64,000 nt of DNA from Apostichopus japonicus (Eukaryota > Echinodermata > Holothuroidea > Aspidochirotida > Stichopodidae), in NCBI RefSeq assembly GCF_037975245.1, contig NC_092581.1, forward strand, positions 4,723,501-4,787,500, read 5' to 3'. The notes beneath the pieces are model-generated. The model was not told the origin of the DNA, did not search any database, and saw only the letters and a list, made by a program, of their open reading frames with translations. Made by a program: the position numbers and the translations under genes. Positions 21,580-36,391 of this stretch are shown here, piece by piece. Every line of letters starts with the position of its first letter. The stretch's first letter is position 1.

Positions 21580-24500
21580 GGAAATATGACATAAGGTTTG
21601 TAAATGAAAATAGTAAAATACATTCAATTTGTGGGACAGAATTGTTTCTATACTGGATATTGACACTCATGTCTAGTCTCTTTGTAATATCCAACCTCAT
21701 AGATTGGTGGGGGAGGGATGACCAAGTATGTCTTATTTTTCACGTCCTGGCCAACTTTAAGTGACATGAAGTCACAACACAAATGCTGATTTCAAAACCA
21801 GTCATTGGAATGCTGAGTAACATGGCGGGAGTGTCACGTGACAATTCTCTTCTCTTCTGAAGAAACTTCCTTGCAATGAATTCTTTCATGCTGAAGTGAT
21901 CCTCGTAAATATGCAAATTAGAGGTGACATAATTAGTTAAGGAGAAGAAGCCAATGTAATGTTAATAAAGACCATGTGCATGTTTTTGCAGCAGTGTAGA
22001 GTGACAACATATAACATAAGGATATGATGTCCTTGAAAAACTTGTTGAGAATTTTGTTTTGCAGACAAAATAAAACAAATAAAAACGAGTGATTTTGTTT
22101 CTATTGGGAATTACATGAATTTCGTTAGTTCAGCTATGAACGTTTGGGATTCCTTCGACTAACGTTAGCCTTGCAATCCAGTCGCTTTGATTGACATGCC
22201 GAGAACACTAAATTGCTGAATACTGCGGTAAAGAATTGACCTTCCGTATAGGTTACGTGATAGCAGAGTGCAGGTGAAAATTAATGTTCGGCTCATGAAA
22301 GTTGCAAATTTTCTTAGAATCCTGGTAAAATTTGCATTCAATTATACTACATGCCGTTCCCCAGATAACAGCATTTGTAGTGGACACGTTTTGTATCAAA
22401 TATGAACTTGAAGAAAAACAGGTGTAATGTCATAGAAACACGTTGCCTAATTTTCTCGTATATTTTCTTATTGATTTACATCTACCTGTCTGCTTAAACA
22501 AAGGGTTGCAACTCAATCATTTGTTTATTATAACCTTTACATCCCGTTAGGTAAGGTTGCAAACCCATCCAATCCAAGGTGAAAATAATAAGTTAAAATC
22601 AAGCAACACACATACAAACTCCTCCCCCACCCTACCCCCATTGTACATGTGTATTTCTGTCTTTACACACATGTCTAAACCGTAACAGTGGCTGCATATT
22701 CCTGCATCCCCGCTCCCCCTCCCATTGCACTATGACCCACACCTCAATGTACAATCCAATACTAAATGCACCGGTCCTGTTTAATACTAACACTGGTAGC
22801 ACCTTCATGTACATATAACAGCACTGAAATACACCTATAACTGTAAACTTGAACGTACATGGCTATAAGGATATTATTGGCTGCAACTTCCGGTACTTAA
22901 CAGTACTAAATCGCACCTAAGTATAGTGAACTCATGAGTCAGGACTGCACACACACAGATGTCCAATACTAGCCTATACTAATGAAGGCTTATTTCGATA
23001 TAAGAATTGTTTTCTCTATATGATTCGATCGATAGAATACTTCGTGCTCAATCTCACTATTAAGGTCCCCTGACATTCAAAAACAGCTCCTTTTATTAGT
23101 TAATATTTCCTCATACCAATTTGTGATAAAGAGAATCTTATTTTTTTGATATTTGAGAACTCCGTTTAACTTCGCCTTTGAAGAAAAGAGAGTAATTTTC
23201 GATGTTTTTTTCACAGGTGCATGGAATCTGTTCTTGAATTTGAAACTAACAGTGTGTTCATGAAACCCAAGACGATGAAGAGAAAGAGAAGATGCTTGGA
23301 ATGAAAAACTTCATTAAACCAGAAAGGAGAATTTCAAAATCTATGGCCTACCCAAGGATTACGTTGTCTATTTGTCAACAGCGGAAACAAAAAGATATGG
23401 CTATGAAATTAAAAAAAAACAAATAGAAATGTTGTTTGTGAAAACATTGTCAAACCTAATTAAAGTAATCTCCGAATAATATCAAGATGCTCAAATTTTG
23501 GGGATAAAATATGAAAAACAAATTAACAAATTCTGAGGGTATACTGACGTCATCTCATTTTACTTGACACTTTGTTTAAAATGTATCTCACTTGAGATAA
23601 TGAATGACTTCCGGTCACCCCGGAGGAAAGTTTTCTATCTGCTAAGCACAATTTTTTTAGAAATAAATTTGAATTCTATTAATCGGTTAAATTAAAAACA
23701 AAAGCTGTAATAATGAGAAGAACGAGCGGAGAACAGAGAATATGAAGAATGAAAAAAAAAACCGAAACAAAGACGGAAAAACCCTGAAATATTTAGAAAG
23801 TAAACAAAAAACATAACTTTAAATATGTTTCATAAATGAAACTAGGTCGGCAATTCCTCGGGGTATATTTCTTAAAATCAACGATACAATTTTATGTACT
23901 GTGGCAGTAGTATAAACTCTTAGATAATCTTCATTCTTAATCAAAGTTGAATAACATTAATTTTTATAGTGTTATTGTTTCTGGGTATATTAAGGATTTT
24001 TTCTTTTGGATTTTTTGTTCTTTTTGGCTCTTTGAGGGGGAACATCAATAACTTATTAAATAAACAGAAAAATGGAAGATTTTAAAAACAAGTATGTAAG
24101 CAAAGTTTAAGGTAAGCAAAGAAATCTTGCAACGTGACAGGAAGGTTATCTTCCGTTTTCTTTCGAACATTGTAATATAACACTATAGTATATGCAAATA
24201 TCCGACATCGACAGATTTTCTCTCACTATACGGTGTATTTTGTACGTGAACCAGTTATGCGAAACTTTGAAAAACAATCTTAATGGAAGTCTCATAATCT
24301 ATTAGATAATTTACAATATTGAAAAACAATCATTTCGATTGTGATATTTCAATATTTAACGTAACAATAATGAGAACAATTATTTCAGGTCATTTTCCCA
24401 AACCTCCATATTGTTCTTATTTAAGAGAATGTGAAGAACAAATCCATATGGACATACATCTCCATAACTCTTACAAAAAAACAAAAAAAAATATTGCCTA

Positions 24501-24985
24501 ATAATGATCGTGAAAATTTATTTTTCCATTTAACTTCTCACAGATTTAATAAAATCTCAGCTCTTTTGGTATTAATGTTTTTTTATGAAAGTGAATAAAA
24601 GCGCGTTTTGGATGAGAAATTAGTAAGTCATTGACTTACAAAAAAAAAATCGATCTTTCACACCATGAATTTTTCCCGCCTTGAATTTAGTCATACGGTT
24701 CAATATACACTAGTTCGTTAACACATACAGGTGTCGCGTCGGTCGCTATGGATGCCCAGATATACACGCGCAGGTATATAATTGATTGAAAAATGAGACC
24801 AGAGGGTGAAAGTGGTGAGAAAACCAATAGTAAGCTTATAAAACTGGTAATATTGCCCTTGTTTGAAGATTTTTATCTTTTGTTAGATGTCGTGAGGTGT
24901 TTTCCAATGAAAGCAGATGTTCAGTTTATTCGTCGTATGTTGTATTATATATTTTATGCTAAGAGAGACAAGGGTATAGTGGACG

Positions 24986-24987
<2 letters not shown>
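21580..24987. other. Intronic DNA, mostly unique
   Basis: No gene is recognised. It contains TCACGTGA at about 21835 and TGACGTCA at 23545. Otherwise AT-rich with A-runs. Confidence 0.45.

Positions 24988-25059
<72 letters not shown>
24988..25059. repeat. (AT)n microsatellite
   Basis: Pure alternating AT for about 72 bp. Confidence 0.95.
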
Positions 25060-25062
<3 letters not shown>

Positions 25063-25891
25063 ATTATAGTATAATAGTGTGTCTCGCCCAAACTATGATG
25101 TGTTGGTTACCTGGTTTTGCAAGTTAATTTCCGAAATGCAGACCACTTAAATTTAATTGTTTTGTTGTAAACAACTGATGTTGGGCTATATATTATTTTG
25201 CTTACAACTTTCGTCACATATTTTTGTTGTGTTTGAGAATGTACATTTTCTGGTAGAATCTGACATAAGCTGCTCCATAGACTTCAACAATTACCTGGAT
25301 GGGGGTAAGATGATGTAGTGTTAGCTTGGGTGAAGTAGTTTAGGTTGGGAGTGAGGGATATGGAGACATACTTAACTACATTATATAGCCGTTCAGTCAG
25401 ATATAACTGTTGCCTAACACGATAAGACAGCAGTTATGTGTATAGCCTATACCGCGGAGGTGTTATCTGGACGTTTTTGCCTATACATTGAAACATCATA
25501 ATATATATATTCTACCATATATATAGTATTACTTGCGATACTGCCGACCACAGTCATAGTTGGCCAATCCTTTAGCATATTTTGACTTAATTTCGTCTGC
25601 TAATTCCTACGAGACTAGATCGATATCGTTTCATACTACAAGTGAATGTATAGACTGGTGAATTATGTCTTAATGACACCACTAACACTCGTCCGCTGTA
25701 GTCAATGGATAGGTGGATTTCAATGTTACTGATCGTTATGCATGGCGGATACAATGACCCCATCTGTCAAAATGTGAAGATTTTTTGTGAATATATGGAG
25801 CCTCAGCATGTACTTCACTCCAGACATGAATGTAATTAACACAGAATGTATGATTAAAGGGATACAGAGAAAGATCAAACACATCAGAAAT
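25060..25891. other. Spacer between AT tracts
   Basis: No gene or repeat family recognised. Confidence 0.4.

Positions 25892-25973
<82 letters not shown>
25892..25973. repeat. (AT)n microsatellite
   Basis: Nearly pure AT for about 80 bp. Confidence 0.95.
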
Positions 25974-25977
<4 letters not shown>

Positions 25978-28900
25978 AGATTTGGAATATCACGAGTTGA
26001 CTTCAGTCATTTTCAAAAATACCCTGCAACATTCAAATGAAATTGATGTGACTTGCACGTGAATAGAGCTATCAAGTTATACTCCATCGAATGAGCTGAC
26101 TTCGACATCATGTGTACATTGTGGCTGAAATAATGGAGTACTTGGAGAGCTTAATCTCTTAGCTAAGACCACCGAGCTTGCTCAAGATAAAGTGAGAAGA
26201 AACGAATAGTATCAAAGGTTTGCCAGTGAAGAAGTAATTATTAAACATAAACATTGTGCAACAGTAAAATATTCTGTACTTTGGATGTTGATCATCACAT
26301 CTGGGTGTATTGTCTGAGTAAATTATGGATATCCAATAATCAAACGTGTATATATATTTACATGAGTTGGTCAAAGTATAGGCCAACATAACGTTACGAA
26401 AGAACCAGAGGCGTAAAGACAAAAGACCAGTAACCATCTTAAATACTATACAATATATATTTTAATTACGCATTTGCACGTCTGGGAAATCTAGCCTACC
26501 CAATATCGAATCCGTTATCTGTTTAAAATCTTCCAAAGCTGTTCCTTATAGCATCGTCTTCCCCCCCCCCTTCCAAGCCCTAATAGGGGCCCTGATCAAA
26601 CGGTCAAAAAAGGGTCGGTACCGGCTTATACGGAAAGACTGTATCCAACGCATTAGTGTACATTTGTCGTAGGGCCTATACAGTCATGATCCGGCTATAA
26701 AGATCACAAAACATATTTATCTTTGAAGACAAATTCTGATTGAGAACTATCAGATGACAATGTGTTACGTCATCTCCTACCCCTGAAAGAAAGAGTTTTT
26801 CCCCCGAACTTTTAATAATTTTAGGTCAATCTTGGGTTAATTAGAATATCGAGAAGAATGCTAATTTAATTGAGAAGATAAATTCCCTGGAGTTTTCTAA
26901 CGAAGTAATCTGCACCTTTTTTTTTCAATCTGTCGAAGAAGTGAATAGTTCACACTTAAATGGATCGATATTTAGCGGTAAGAAGGTCTTACAACAAAGG
27001 GGCTTCATTGATTGTCATTATTATCCAAGTAGACTCTTAGAACTTACAAATTAATTACGGTCAATCGACGAAGAGCTCCTTATCTTTCTGGAGAGGAAGA
27101 CATATACTTTTTTGTTGAGAACGAAATCTTCAGGGTCTGTTTTATGACTTTCCCTATTCAATTATTTGATGAAATAGTTTCTTTTAACTAAACGAAATTA
27201 AAACTCAAGCTATTATCTTTTATAGCTTTCAAGACAGATTTGTGTTTCATTGGCAAGAAGTATAACTAAAATCTGAATCCACGATATAAAAATCAAGTTT
27301 TATATTTGTTCAAAAAGTAGTACAAACATGAAAACAATAACATAACCAAAATGCAGCAACGTTATCCACACGACAAACAAAAGTCGTTGACTTATCGTAG
27401 GCCTACATTATACGTTTCAGAAAATCTCATTCTTCACTTTATTTCGACGACTTACAGCTAAATGTCGTTAAACAGAATGAATTTAAACCTTAAGCAGAAA
27501 AGATAACCGCAAAGCTTGTTTGTGAAGGAGTCATTTATTCAGTTTTTTAGTGTGTTGTAAAGAAGCGTTTCACTTAAGATGTTATCTTTGACAACATGAT
27601 GAAGTTGTTAAGATGAAACGAAGCCTTAATTATCTCCTTAATCCTGAAAGGAATAAAAAAAGGTAAAAGAAGGTATCTATAACTAAGAATGTATGCTATT
27701 CACAAGTCGTTTATGCATTTTTTGCCTGTGGAAAACAGGGCCTATGTCAGATCAAACCAGGGATGTGTTAGTGAGCACATCCCTGGATATAGGATACTTT
27801 GATACTCTCTTCAGTTACAGTAATATTTAGATTTGGAGAGGTTGCGAAAGCCCAAAAAAAAGGCAAACTCTAGCAATCATCGAAGAGGAGGGTGGCTCAG
27901 ATAAATGGTTCATGTCAAGACGGTGGCTATAATTCCTCCGACTGTGTTAAAGGCATTGAAGACTCGCCCCAAACCGCGTGCCGCTATCTGAAAAAGTTAA
28001 CTTTGCGTTGGTTGCAAGTGAAGTTTTTTTTCGTGTCGCTACAAAATGCAGACAGTAATGAAACTTTATACCTTGTTATTTTGTATCTATAGACCTGAGA
28101 TGTCCATCGCTGCTATGTACACTGTGTTCAGGGTATTGACTGTAGCTGTGTGTATTGACTGAACACTAGTGTCTAATTACCGATGGTAGCAAGCTGTGTG
28201 TGTATTTTCTGGGATCGAGGGTGGTGTCGAACACTTCTGTTACACCTCATTTGAAACTAGGTCAGATTACCGGCATGAGACGTTTATTTGTGCGCGAGTC
28301 TTCAATGCCTTTAAGGTGATATTCTGGGAACCGGGGAGGAAGAGAGTAATTGTCGATCACGGTGAGAAGCCGACCAGAAACGTCCTAAATTGCGTGCATG
28401 AATCCTTCCTATAACCAGAGTATTCAACCCTATTATATTTTGCGACAATTGAAATGATTCAGTCCATGTCCAATCAAGAATGTGTTAGTGATCCCTGGTC
28501 CCATGAATACGAGGAACCGAGAAGACGCTGTTCTCTTTGAATTCTGTCAAACGGAAATTTATGAGAGCCTTGACTACATATATCATAAAACGTGCTAGAC
28601 AACGTATGTTAATAGCGCCATCTCTATTCCACGCCGCTTCCCCGTTTGTCAAGACGCACATATACAATGGCGTCATTATGACGCTATAAATTGAGAGATT
28701 GTTGGAAATAATTAGCATTAAGTTTCTATTGATATAAGTACTAGATATAGATATCTGAGCAATTAAACATGATAAACACATTAATTACCAAACCGCAGAC
28801 CCATTTGAAAATCCGTTTTCTTAAGAACAACCTATAAATCTATCTCACTCCTTCCCTGCTTTAAAGAGATCCCTTAAAAAAGTTTAACATCTACTCTGCT

Positions 28901-31439
28901 CTGGATTATATGCATGGTATGTGCTTGTGTAGACCGGTGTCACGTAAAACGTAGTATTATTTTATGAAGTACTCTGAATCCACACTTCAAGACGCGACAG
29001 ATCACACAGGAAAAAACAGGATGGAGAAGAAGAAGAAAATGAAGAAGAGGAAGAAGAAGAAGAAGTGGGGGAGGAGAAAAAAAAGCCATTTTGACTATCG
29101 GCCAAAGAAATCAAACACTTCTGTTCTTTTTGCTTTGCTTGTTCAAGTTTTCGATATTCGAGGCTCGCTGGCCCTATAGACTCCTTTGCATATTTTACAA
29201 ACGAGTATCATTGCCCCAAAAAAAATCGCTCTTATTTTTTTCTGCGTGTATGTAGGGGAGAGCATCTGGTGACACGCATTTTGTTATTGTAACATCATCA
29301 GGGGACAGAGTGACATAAGTGCTTGAAAAGTATTGCCTTCCGAACAGGAATCAAAATCAGGTAATTTGAGAGAAAAAGACAAAAACACAGACGGAACGTC
29401 AAAATGGCTCATATAACATGACATACTCTTAAAATCTACAGACTGGTGAGGTTTTATAGGTTTTATGATTTCAAAATGAGAATAAGTAAATCCCATTACG
29501 TTCACTTTCAGGGATACCGTTAAAATAGCACCCTTTATCTGAAATGTCTCCAATTATATTTGTGATTTTTCTTTTATATCTTATATCGAAATTTTAGATA
29601 ATTTTTTCGAATGCTGTAACTTAATTTGCCCGTATATGGCCTAAGTTTCAAGACAACTGTTTTTATTAACACAAACCCGGAAATAAAGAAGGACATTTAA
29701 CCAGATAAAATCAGTTAAAAGACGTCATGAACTTCGTAAGATTAATCGGAATGTCTACCGACTCTTCAAGTACAGTTTCTGTTTCAAGGTAAACTTGGCT
29801 TCGGCTTCAAGGTTATCGTTTTTGGCCTCAAAATTTGAACGAGTTTACAATTGCTGAGACACTTCACAAAATATTTTTTCTGAGGGATTACTGTGCCAAA
29901 TTATTCCTGCACACGATGAGAAGGGTTAAACTAAGCTAAAAGATTAAGATGCCCTGGAAGGCAGTCAAATAATAGTTAAACAAAATGAGTAGCCAGGGGT
30001 GACCATTTTATTTCAATTATCTAGCATATTTGGAGGCAACACCGATGGCCTTGTACGAACTATTTACTTTTTCTCTATATGTACAACAGGGATTGTGACG
30101 TGCATTAGATCATCGATGAATTGCGTTATATACACAACATGGTCTTCCTTCTTAGGCTTGAAATCCAGTCGTTTCGCACAATCAATTCAATGGATGAATG
30201 TAATTACATTTCTATGTATATTGCATATACAGTTATATTATAGTTTAATGGTCAGAAAAGCTGACAAGTATTAGGTTTAATTCATTGTTTGATTTCACAA
30301 ATATTGTATCCGTTCACGGCATCCTATTCATGCAGCTAATCCTTTTTCTTTCACCCCAGCTCAACTAATCCCATTTTTGCATCTTGTGTAAAACTTTTCG
30401 GTTGTTACAAGAAGAACATAAGCAGCAGAAATTAACTTTTTCTTATTTTATATTTATATACTTTATTTTAAGAACTTTCAACCATCAATCATGTACTTCA
30501 ACTCATTTCTATTTCTATAAAATATTCATGAACACAGATTCGAGGAATAATGCAAAATCTCTAGTACATATTTCCTACAGATCACCCATCGACAAGTTTC
30601 CTATTTATTACAGAAAAAGAGAAGAAAAAAAACCCCTTTAGCGGGCATGGTTTATATCTTTTAAAATAAATCACATACACTTTGCGAACACCTCAAGACG
30701 GTAAAGGCGTTAACTGTTAAATGCTGCCTGATACATCAAAATGAGAAACTATTCTACTGCTAAATTTCATTTCATTTCATTTCGTTTTCTTCCTTTCTTT
30801 CATTCTTTTTATTTAAATTCAAGATCGGATGGGGAAGCTAATAAAAGCTGTCACAAATTATTTTCGTAACAATCTTAATGGAACCGATGTGGTTGAACCT
30901 ATAAAGCCGTTAAAAATTCGTTAAATAAAGTTTGCCAAGGGGGACATTTTGAAACATTCAAGCTGACAGAAACGTTGACGCGGACGCCCATTAGGATCTT
31001 GCAAAGAGCATCATTAGAAACTTACTCAAGTCGTTTTGACATTTGGAGGGACTTTCAGTCTGTTTGATGTTATTGCTTTTCCATCCTTGAGGATGAATTA
31101 CTCTGTAAATGTTTAATAAGAGTTTTTTATTTCATTTCTTCACAAAATATCCATCATGATTTTAATTGTTATCATCTCTCGCAAATGCAAAGAAAAAACA
31201 AAAAAGTCGTTTATGAAGTTATCTCATTAATTTCTATAATATTCTCTCCTCAGCCGTCTGACAATCCTATGGTTTTGTTTGAATTTTTTTGTTTTAATTC
31301 TGCAGGGAAAGAAAATATACCTCGGAAGTCACTGGTTGGAAATTGGAGAGAAATCAACGACATTTTAATGTGAAAGTGAAAATACGAGACAACGTCGAAC
31401 AGTACATTATATAGCAAATAATCACTGTAGTTAATATGA
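25974..31439. other. Intronic DNA, mostly unique
   Basis: No gene is recognised. Minor features are a C-run near 26562, a (GAA)-rich purine patch at 29018-29085 and a (ATTTC)n run at about 30768. Frames up to about 98 codons lack domains. Confidence 0.45.
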
Positions 31440-31885
31440 CCGGTTCGGGGAGGGGGGGTGCATTGTAGGTGACATTTTTAGGTGGGTGGGGAGGGGGTTC
31501 TCAGAAAATCGGTAAAACAAAAATATGTTCACCATCATCTAGAAAATGGAAACAGTTGATCGACGTTTTCAGAAATTTCACAAGCAAAATCGTCGAAGCG
31601 GTGCAATGAGAGGGGTAGGGTGATAGGGGGGTGGGGCTAGGGGTCTCCCTTTCTTACTTTCGTCAACTATTTTAGTCCTATGATAGTGGGACTTGGAAGG
31701 ATATATTTTTAATGGTAATAACTATAAACCATTCACTGATTCACATTTTAGGGTATCTGCATATTCATTTAACCAAGAGTCCTTTAACCGTTCCATAATT
31801 GTTACGTGTATGACATTTTAAATATTTCATTAATCTGTTGGGTGGGGTGGGATAATGTGGGGTTGGGGAGGGGTGTGTGAGACCT
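31440..31885. repeat. G-rich patches
   Basis: Three clusters of GGGG-type runs occur at about 31445-31500, 31605-31645 and 31838-31880. A similar block with GGGGTGTGTGA followed by CCCCTTTTAT lies at 42220-42320, which suggests a dispersed G-rich repeat. Quadruplex formation is possible. Confidence 0.5.
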
Positions 31886-31989
31886 TTTATTATTAAATAA
31901 CCATGCATCTAGTCACGGTACGCCTGCTTAGGTAAGACTGCTTAGTTAAAACTGTATTTTACGTTAGTAGATTGCCACCTAGTGTGATT

Positions 31990-32200
31990 TATAGGCCCAC
32001 AGAGAGAGTGGGGTATGTAAGGGCCGACAACCCCTAGGTCCCGGGTCAGTCCGAAGAACCGGGAAATTATGGGAGGTTCTAAAATATGGGATAAGGGCAC
32101 AGCGTTGTCATATTTTAATTATATACGTAAAAAATATGAAGAGTGCCAAGGAGAAGAGTGGGGTGGTGACGTAGTTGTCCCCGGGGCCCAAACTGACCCT
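31990..32200. repeat. Two related 50-bp segments
   Basis: GAGAGTGGGG...GACAACCCC (about 31999) and AGAGTGGGG...GTTGTCCCCGGGGCCC (about 32153) look like diverged direct copies. A third related piece, GGGGTGGT...ATTGTCCCCGAAGCCC, lies at 50818-50860. Confidence 0.4.
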
Positions 32201-33210
32201 CGACGTCCTGTGGTCATTCTAACTATGCGTAATATACAGCTTTAACCACCCAACCTAACAATATATGTAGTCAAACTAACAAACCTATGTGGTAACGACC
32301 GTTTGACTAAAATCTATAGTCATCGACTTACTGAAGATTTAAGATATGTAAATGAGCTATATTTAGATTGCAAATCAAGGTTTTATTATTGTAATATTGT
32401 TCTTGACAAATAAGTAACATTCCATTTCTGAAATTGCTGGCTATCACCCAATGAAATTAAATCTTGTAGGAGCTGTGTTTTGAAATTTTACGGGGCCCCT
32501 TCTTAACAGCCGTTCCGGCATTTTCACAGACTACGGAATATAAATATATGATGATCTAAAATCAACTAAGCTGAATAGACAGTAGCAACCTTCAGGTCGA
32601 TTTGTTAGCCAACTGTTTGTAAAGGTGTGTTGCAGTTAGATTTGCAATTCTATATTTTTTCATTTCGTATTTACGTTGGATATTAACACAGTGCATGTTA
32701 GCAAGCAAACTAAAACTAAGCTAGCCAACAACTTGAGTTTTGTAATGCTTATGGTAAATAATCACTTTATTTCAGTCAGTTTTGAAGTGAAAAAAATTCT
32801 CTAAAAAAAAAACCAATTGTCAAAGAAGATGAAAATAGTGACATTTTGGAGTTCTTACTGTCACCAATCGTGATTTTCAACCGGTCACAACGATGTCACC
32901 AAACATGTTGTGACCAGTCACGTGCTTCTATACAATTCTCAACTCTGAGATATCTCCCCAAAGATACTTGTCGTCAGCTGTTCTTGACGTCATTTATAGA
33001 AAGACAGGAAGTTATCTTGCTCGGACACAGACACGGAGAACAAGACGACATTCAACTAGCCTAACAAGGAAACGTATATGTCAGCTACAAGCCTACATAC
33101 ATATATTTTTGAATAATTTGTTATCGATGTCAAATGTTTAGATTTAGTTGTCTTCCTTGCTGATATTGTGAAACGTTCGTTATGATTACTCAAGGAGATC
33201 AGTACCCATA
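32201..33210. other. Intronic DNA without recognisable features
   Basis: AT-rich. TGACGTCA at 32985. No coding signal. Confidence 0.4.
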
Positions 33211-33261
33211 CTATAGTATATTATATATTATATTATATATAATATATAATATATATATATA

Positions 33262-33300
<39 letters not shown>
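33211..33300. repeat. AT-only complex repeat
   Basis: Interleaved TATATTATA and ATATAATAT blocks, able to form hairpins, lead into (AT)n. Confidence 0.85.
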
Positions 33301-33303
<3 letters not shown>

Positions 33304-33420
33304 GTACCAAATTAGCTCAATTTTTACACTCAACTCTCAATGAAAGGTCTCTAACACTGTAGAAAGTACACCACCAGCCATTAACCTTATATATTTCATA
33401 ACTTGGTTACAGTTGAATAG
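33301..33420 (+). repeat. Dispersed repeat beside an AT tract, copy 1
   Basis: CACTCAACTCTCAATG, then AAGTACACCACCAGCCATTA and ACCTTATATAT resemble 53527-53640 in order and spacing. Both follow directly on long AT tracts, so the AT run may be part of the element. Confidence 0.6.
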
Positions 33421-33721
33421 CTTATCAGATGTGGAACCAGTTATTACAATTAAAAAGACAAAAAAATCGTGAAATTGAATGGTTTTTAGAGCTTAGCCGT
33501 AGCAAAACCATTGCTATGGGGATCGGGGGAAAGTGAATGGCAGAAAAATATTTGAAACACATTAACGACAAAGTGATTGATTAGCCCGCGGTGAAATAAA
33601 CAAACAGGCGATCATATACCATAGATCTAATATGATCAGTATGAACTTTACAAGGATAAAGTTAAAGTGGTAAATTTATTTAAGGCTAAAATGTACAATC
33701 ACTCTCTACGGTATAAGTGGC

Positions 33722-33723
<2 letters not shown>

Positions 33724-33812
<89 letters not shown>
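33724..33812. repeat. (AT)n microsatellite
   Basis: Pure AT for about 89 bp. Confidence 0.95.
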
Positions 33813-33815
<3 letters not shown>

Positions 33816-36066
33816 GGCCTTACAGGTTCACAATTTATCTGTTCGCGGCAACGTTATTCAACTGACAATCACGAATACGATGAGTGATATTCAAGGTCAG
33901 GCTGAGAGACGGATTACGAACAAGACAGTTTTGTCTTCTGCCTGAAAGCCGAAAATAATGAGAAGAAGCCACCGCCGGGTCGGTGATGAGGTAAGCAGAG
34001 GACGAACATGAATTAATAGCAAGTGCTTCAACTTTGCTGTTCTTGAATTTGAGCACCTCATCGTCTTCAATATTGACTGCTTTATCACTGCAAGATTTTG
34101 TAATCTTTCCCGATTAAATTCACAATTTTACAGACTGTTAACTCTGGTATGTTTTAGGTTCGACGAAACATTTAATCTTTTTACTTCATATTTTAGTTTT
34201 ATGCTTTTAGTTTTTATATTGTGTTGTCTTTCCAAAATTAGCAACCTACTCGTTCTGGAAAGTTTCCTTTTAAAAAAAAAATAAAGTGCCTGAAGATGTG
34301 ACCATCTTTAAAACCATCTGACGTTTCAAATAGAATTCCTCTGTGCATTTGAATTCTCACAACATTATTTCTTACGAAAAAATTATGATTTTTTCTGTTA
34401 TAGGTGCCACCTAGTTTTCCTTTAAAATATCTAAATAACAGGTTTCCCCAGACGAACTGTTATGCTGGGAAGTTAAATCAAGCATCATTTGATTCAACGA
34501 AGGAGGCTGTTTGTATAGATGTAAGCTTATATAATGACAATATCAATATTATGAATATAAAGATTAACAAAGACATGAATCTCAAATTATACAAAAAGAC
34601 TTTCCATACATTTAATAAAATAAAATAAATAAATAAACACCTGATACTGAAAGTGCCTTGTAACTGTTGTTAACCCCTGTTGTGACCATTTTGGGATATC
34701 TGGCATATATCTGGCATATTTGGCTCAGCAGTTAGTCCCTTTAAGGTAAACTTGATGTTGGCGTCCACTTCTCAGTTATGTTATGTGATAACATTCTGTT
34801 TTTATGCATTTACGCTTAATATTGCCTTTCAAACTTTTCTCAGATTGGTTATCAATTTAAACATTGACTTGATGTCAATTCCCTTGGTTTCAAGTAATGA
34901 TTTTAATCTTAATTGAGACCAGTCATTTTGTTCCACAGATATGAAAAGTAGTTCCTTTCACGTAAAATCAAATATCTGTACGATTTTCTTTTGTTTTGTT
35001 TGTTAACTCAAGGAGACCTCTTTCGTTTGCCTCATACAGTGAGATGAAATTCAAAACTCATCACGTCTAGATAAAGCCGTTGGATTATTTGAGGTGAACT
35101 CGTTTCATGAAATGACTCGAAGAAACTTAATTAATCGTATTAATGGTGGTAACGTGAGATAATTCGTGGGCCATATTCTAGGTGTAAAATATACACAGTT
35201 TCAACGTAGGGTTGAGAAGTCACTGAGAGTACAGCCTAACTTTAATCTAGTTATTCAGAAGGCTCCACAGTTTTTTTCAGCGTGATTCGTTTTAAATCGC
35301 AGAATCGAGATTATGGTAGTTCGCTTGATGTCTTCCGAAAATTGGCTATGTCTGCAACTATTTCGAACGTCAAGTTTGGGATAAGAAATACATAGCTTTA
35401 ATCCTAGCAAAATCCATAAATGATACTTTCTCTTATTTACTCCAACATGAAACGTTACATGTTTGCTAACAGATTATTGCTTCGAAGATGCTTCGAAGAA
35501 ATGTTTACCTAGTCACCTGACGTATGACGTCACTAAAACAACCGTTACAATGTTCGGTTAAGCGCCACTGTGTTGGCTTTACCTACATAATACACGTAGA
35601 ACCTATATTACTGCTGCACCTGGACCTGTGATCGTACGAATCCGCAAGTTGGTACTAGCTACAATTGCCAAGAACTTTACCGAATAATTAGTGAAATTAA
35701 ATTAATGAAGGAGAAAATGGAGGGCGGAAGGGACGGGAGAGTAATTTCCACTAAGAAGAAAATGTTAACAATAGCTTACATTACACATGCTATATTACTA
35801 TATTAGTCTTAGAAAACGTTAAACATTTGGAAAGGTTTAAGTAGGGATTACGGGCAAGGTGGAAGGTGGAGGGGGGGGGGGGGGGTGGGGAGGGTGTGGA
35901 TTCGAAATAGAGAGGGAGATCAGAAGTCAACGTAACAGGAGGACAATTGGGATTGCGTTCGCCACTATGTATACAAAACACGGTCAAAATGTGACAAAGC
36001 TGTAAGTTAGATATCTCTATTATTAAATTTAGAAGTTTCAGATATCAGCACTTGAGAAACATTATT
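33813..36066. other. Intronic DNA, mostly unique
   Basis: The segment 33813-34090 is less AT-rich and gives a 73-codon minus-strand frame (EALAINSCSSSAYLI...) with no family I recognise. A G-run lies at 35871-35895. TGACGTCA at 35525. Confidence 0.45.
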
Positions 36067-36117
36067 TCCACTGCCAGGCGCGGCGGAACGGAAAAATTAT
36101 TGGGGGGGCTAATGTGT

Positions 36118-36221
36118 GGAGACTATCTAAGCGGAGCGCCACCAGCGGTTGGCGCGGAGCGTACAAGAAAATTTTGGGGTTTTTCAAACCCCCAGATGGC
36201 CGGAAACGGCACTTCCCGAGT
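36118..36221 (+). repeat. Shared hAT module, copy 3
   Basis: It begins GACTATCTAAGCGGAGCGCC and contains TTGGCGCGGAGCGTAC and AGATGGCCGGAAACGGC. Orientation is opposite to the copies at 12255 and 13113. Confidence 0.85.
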
Positions 36222-36391
36222 GCTCTATGCTGCGAATACCTAGCCCTAAAATATGGGTCTCAAGCCTGCAAATTCTCAGATTGCACGTAAAAGTCTGTAA
36301 AAACATTGTAATTTGTATATTCGATGGTGTTTTAAGAGAGTAGCTATTACTCGTAGTGTACTCGCAAAGACGTTTTTGAGTGTAGTAAGGG

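Noticed and set aside
33835-34088. Minus-strand frames of 63-73 codons in a less AT-rich patch
   Set aside because: The composition hints at old coding or transposon sequence, but no family, splice sites or repeats support a call.
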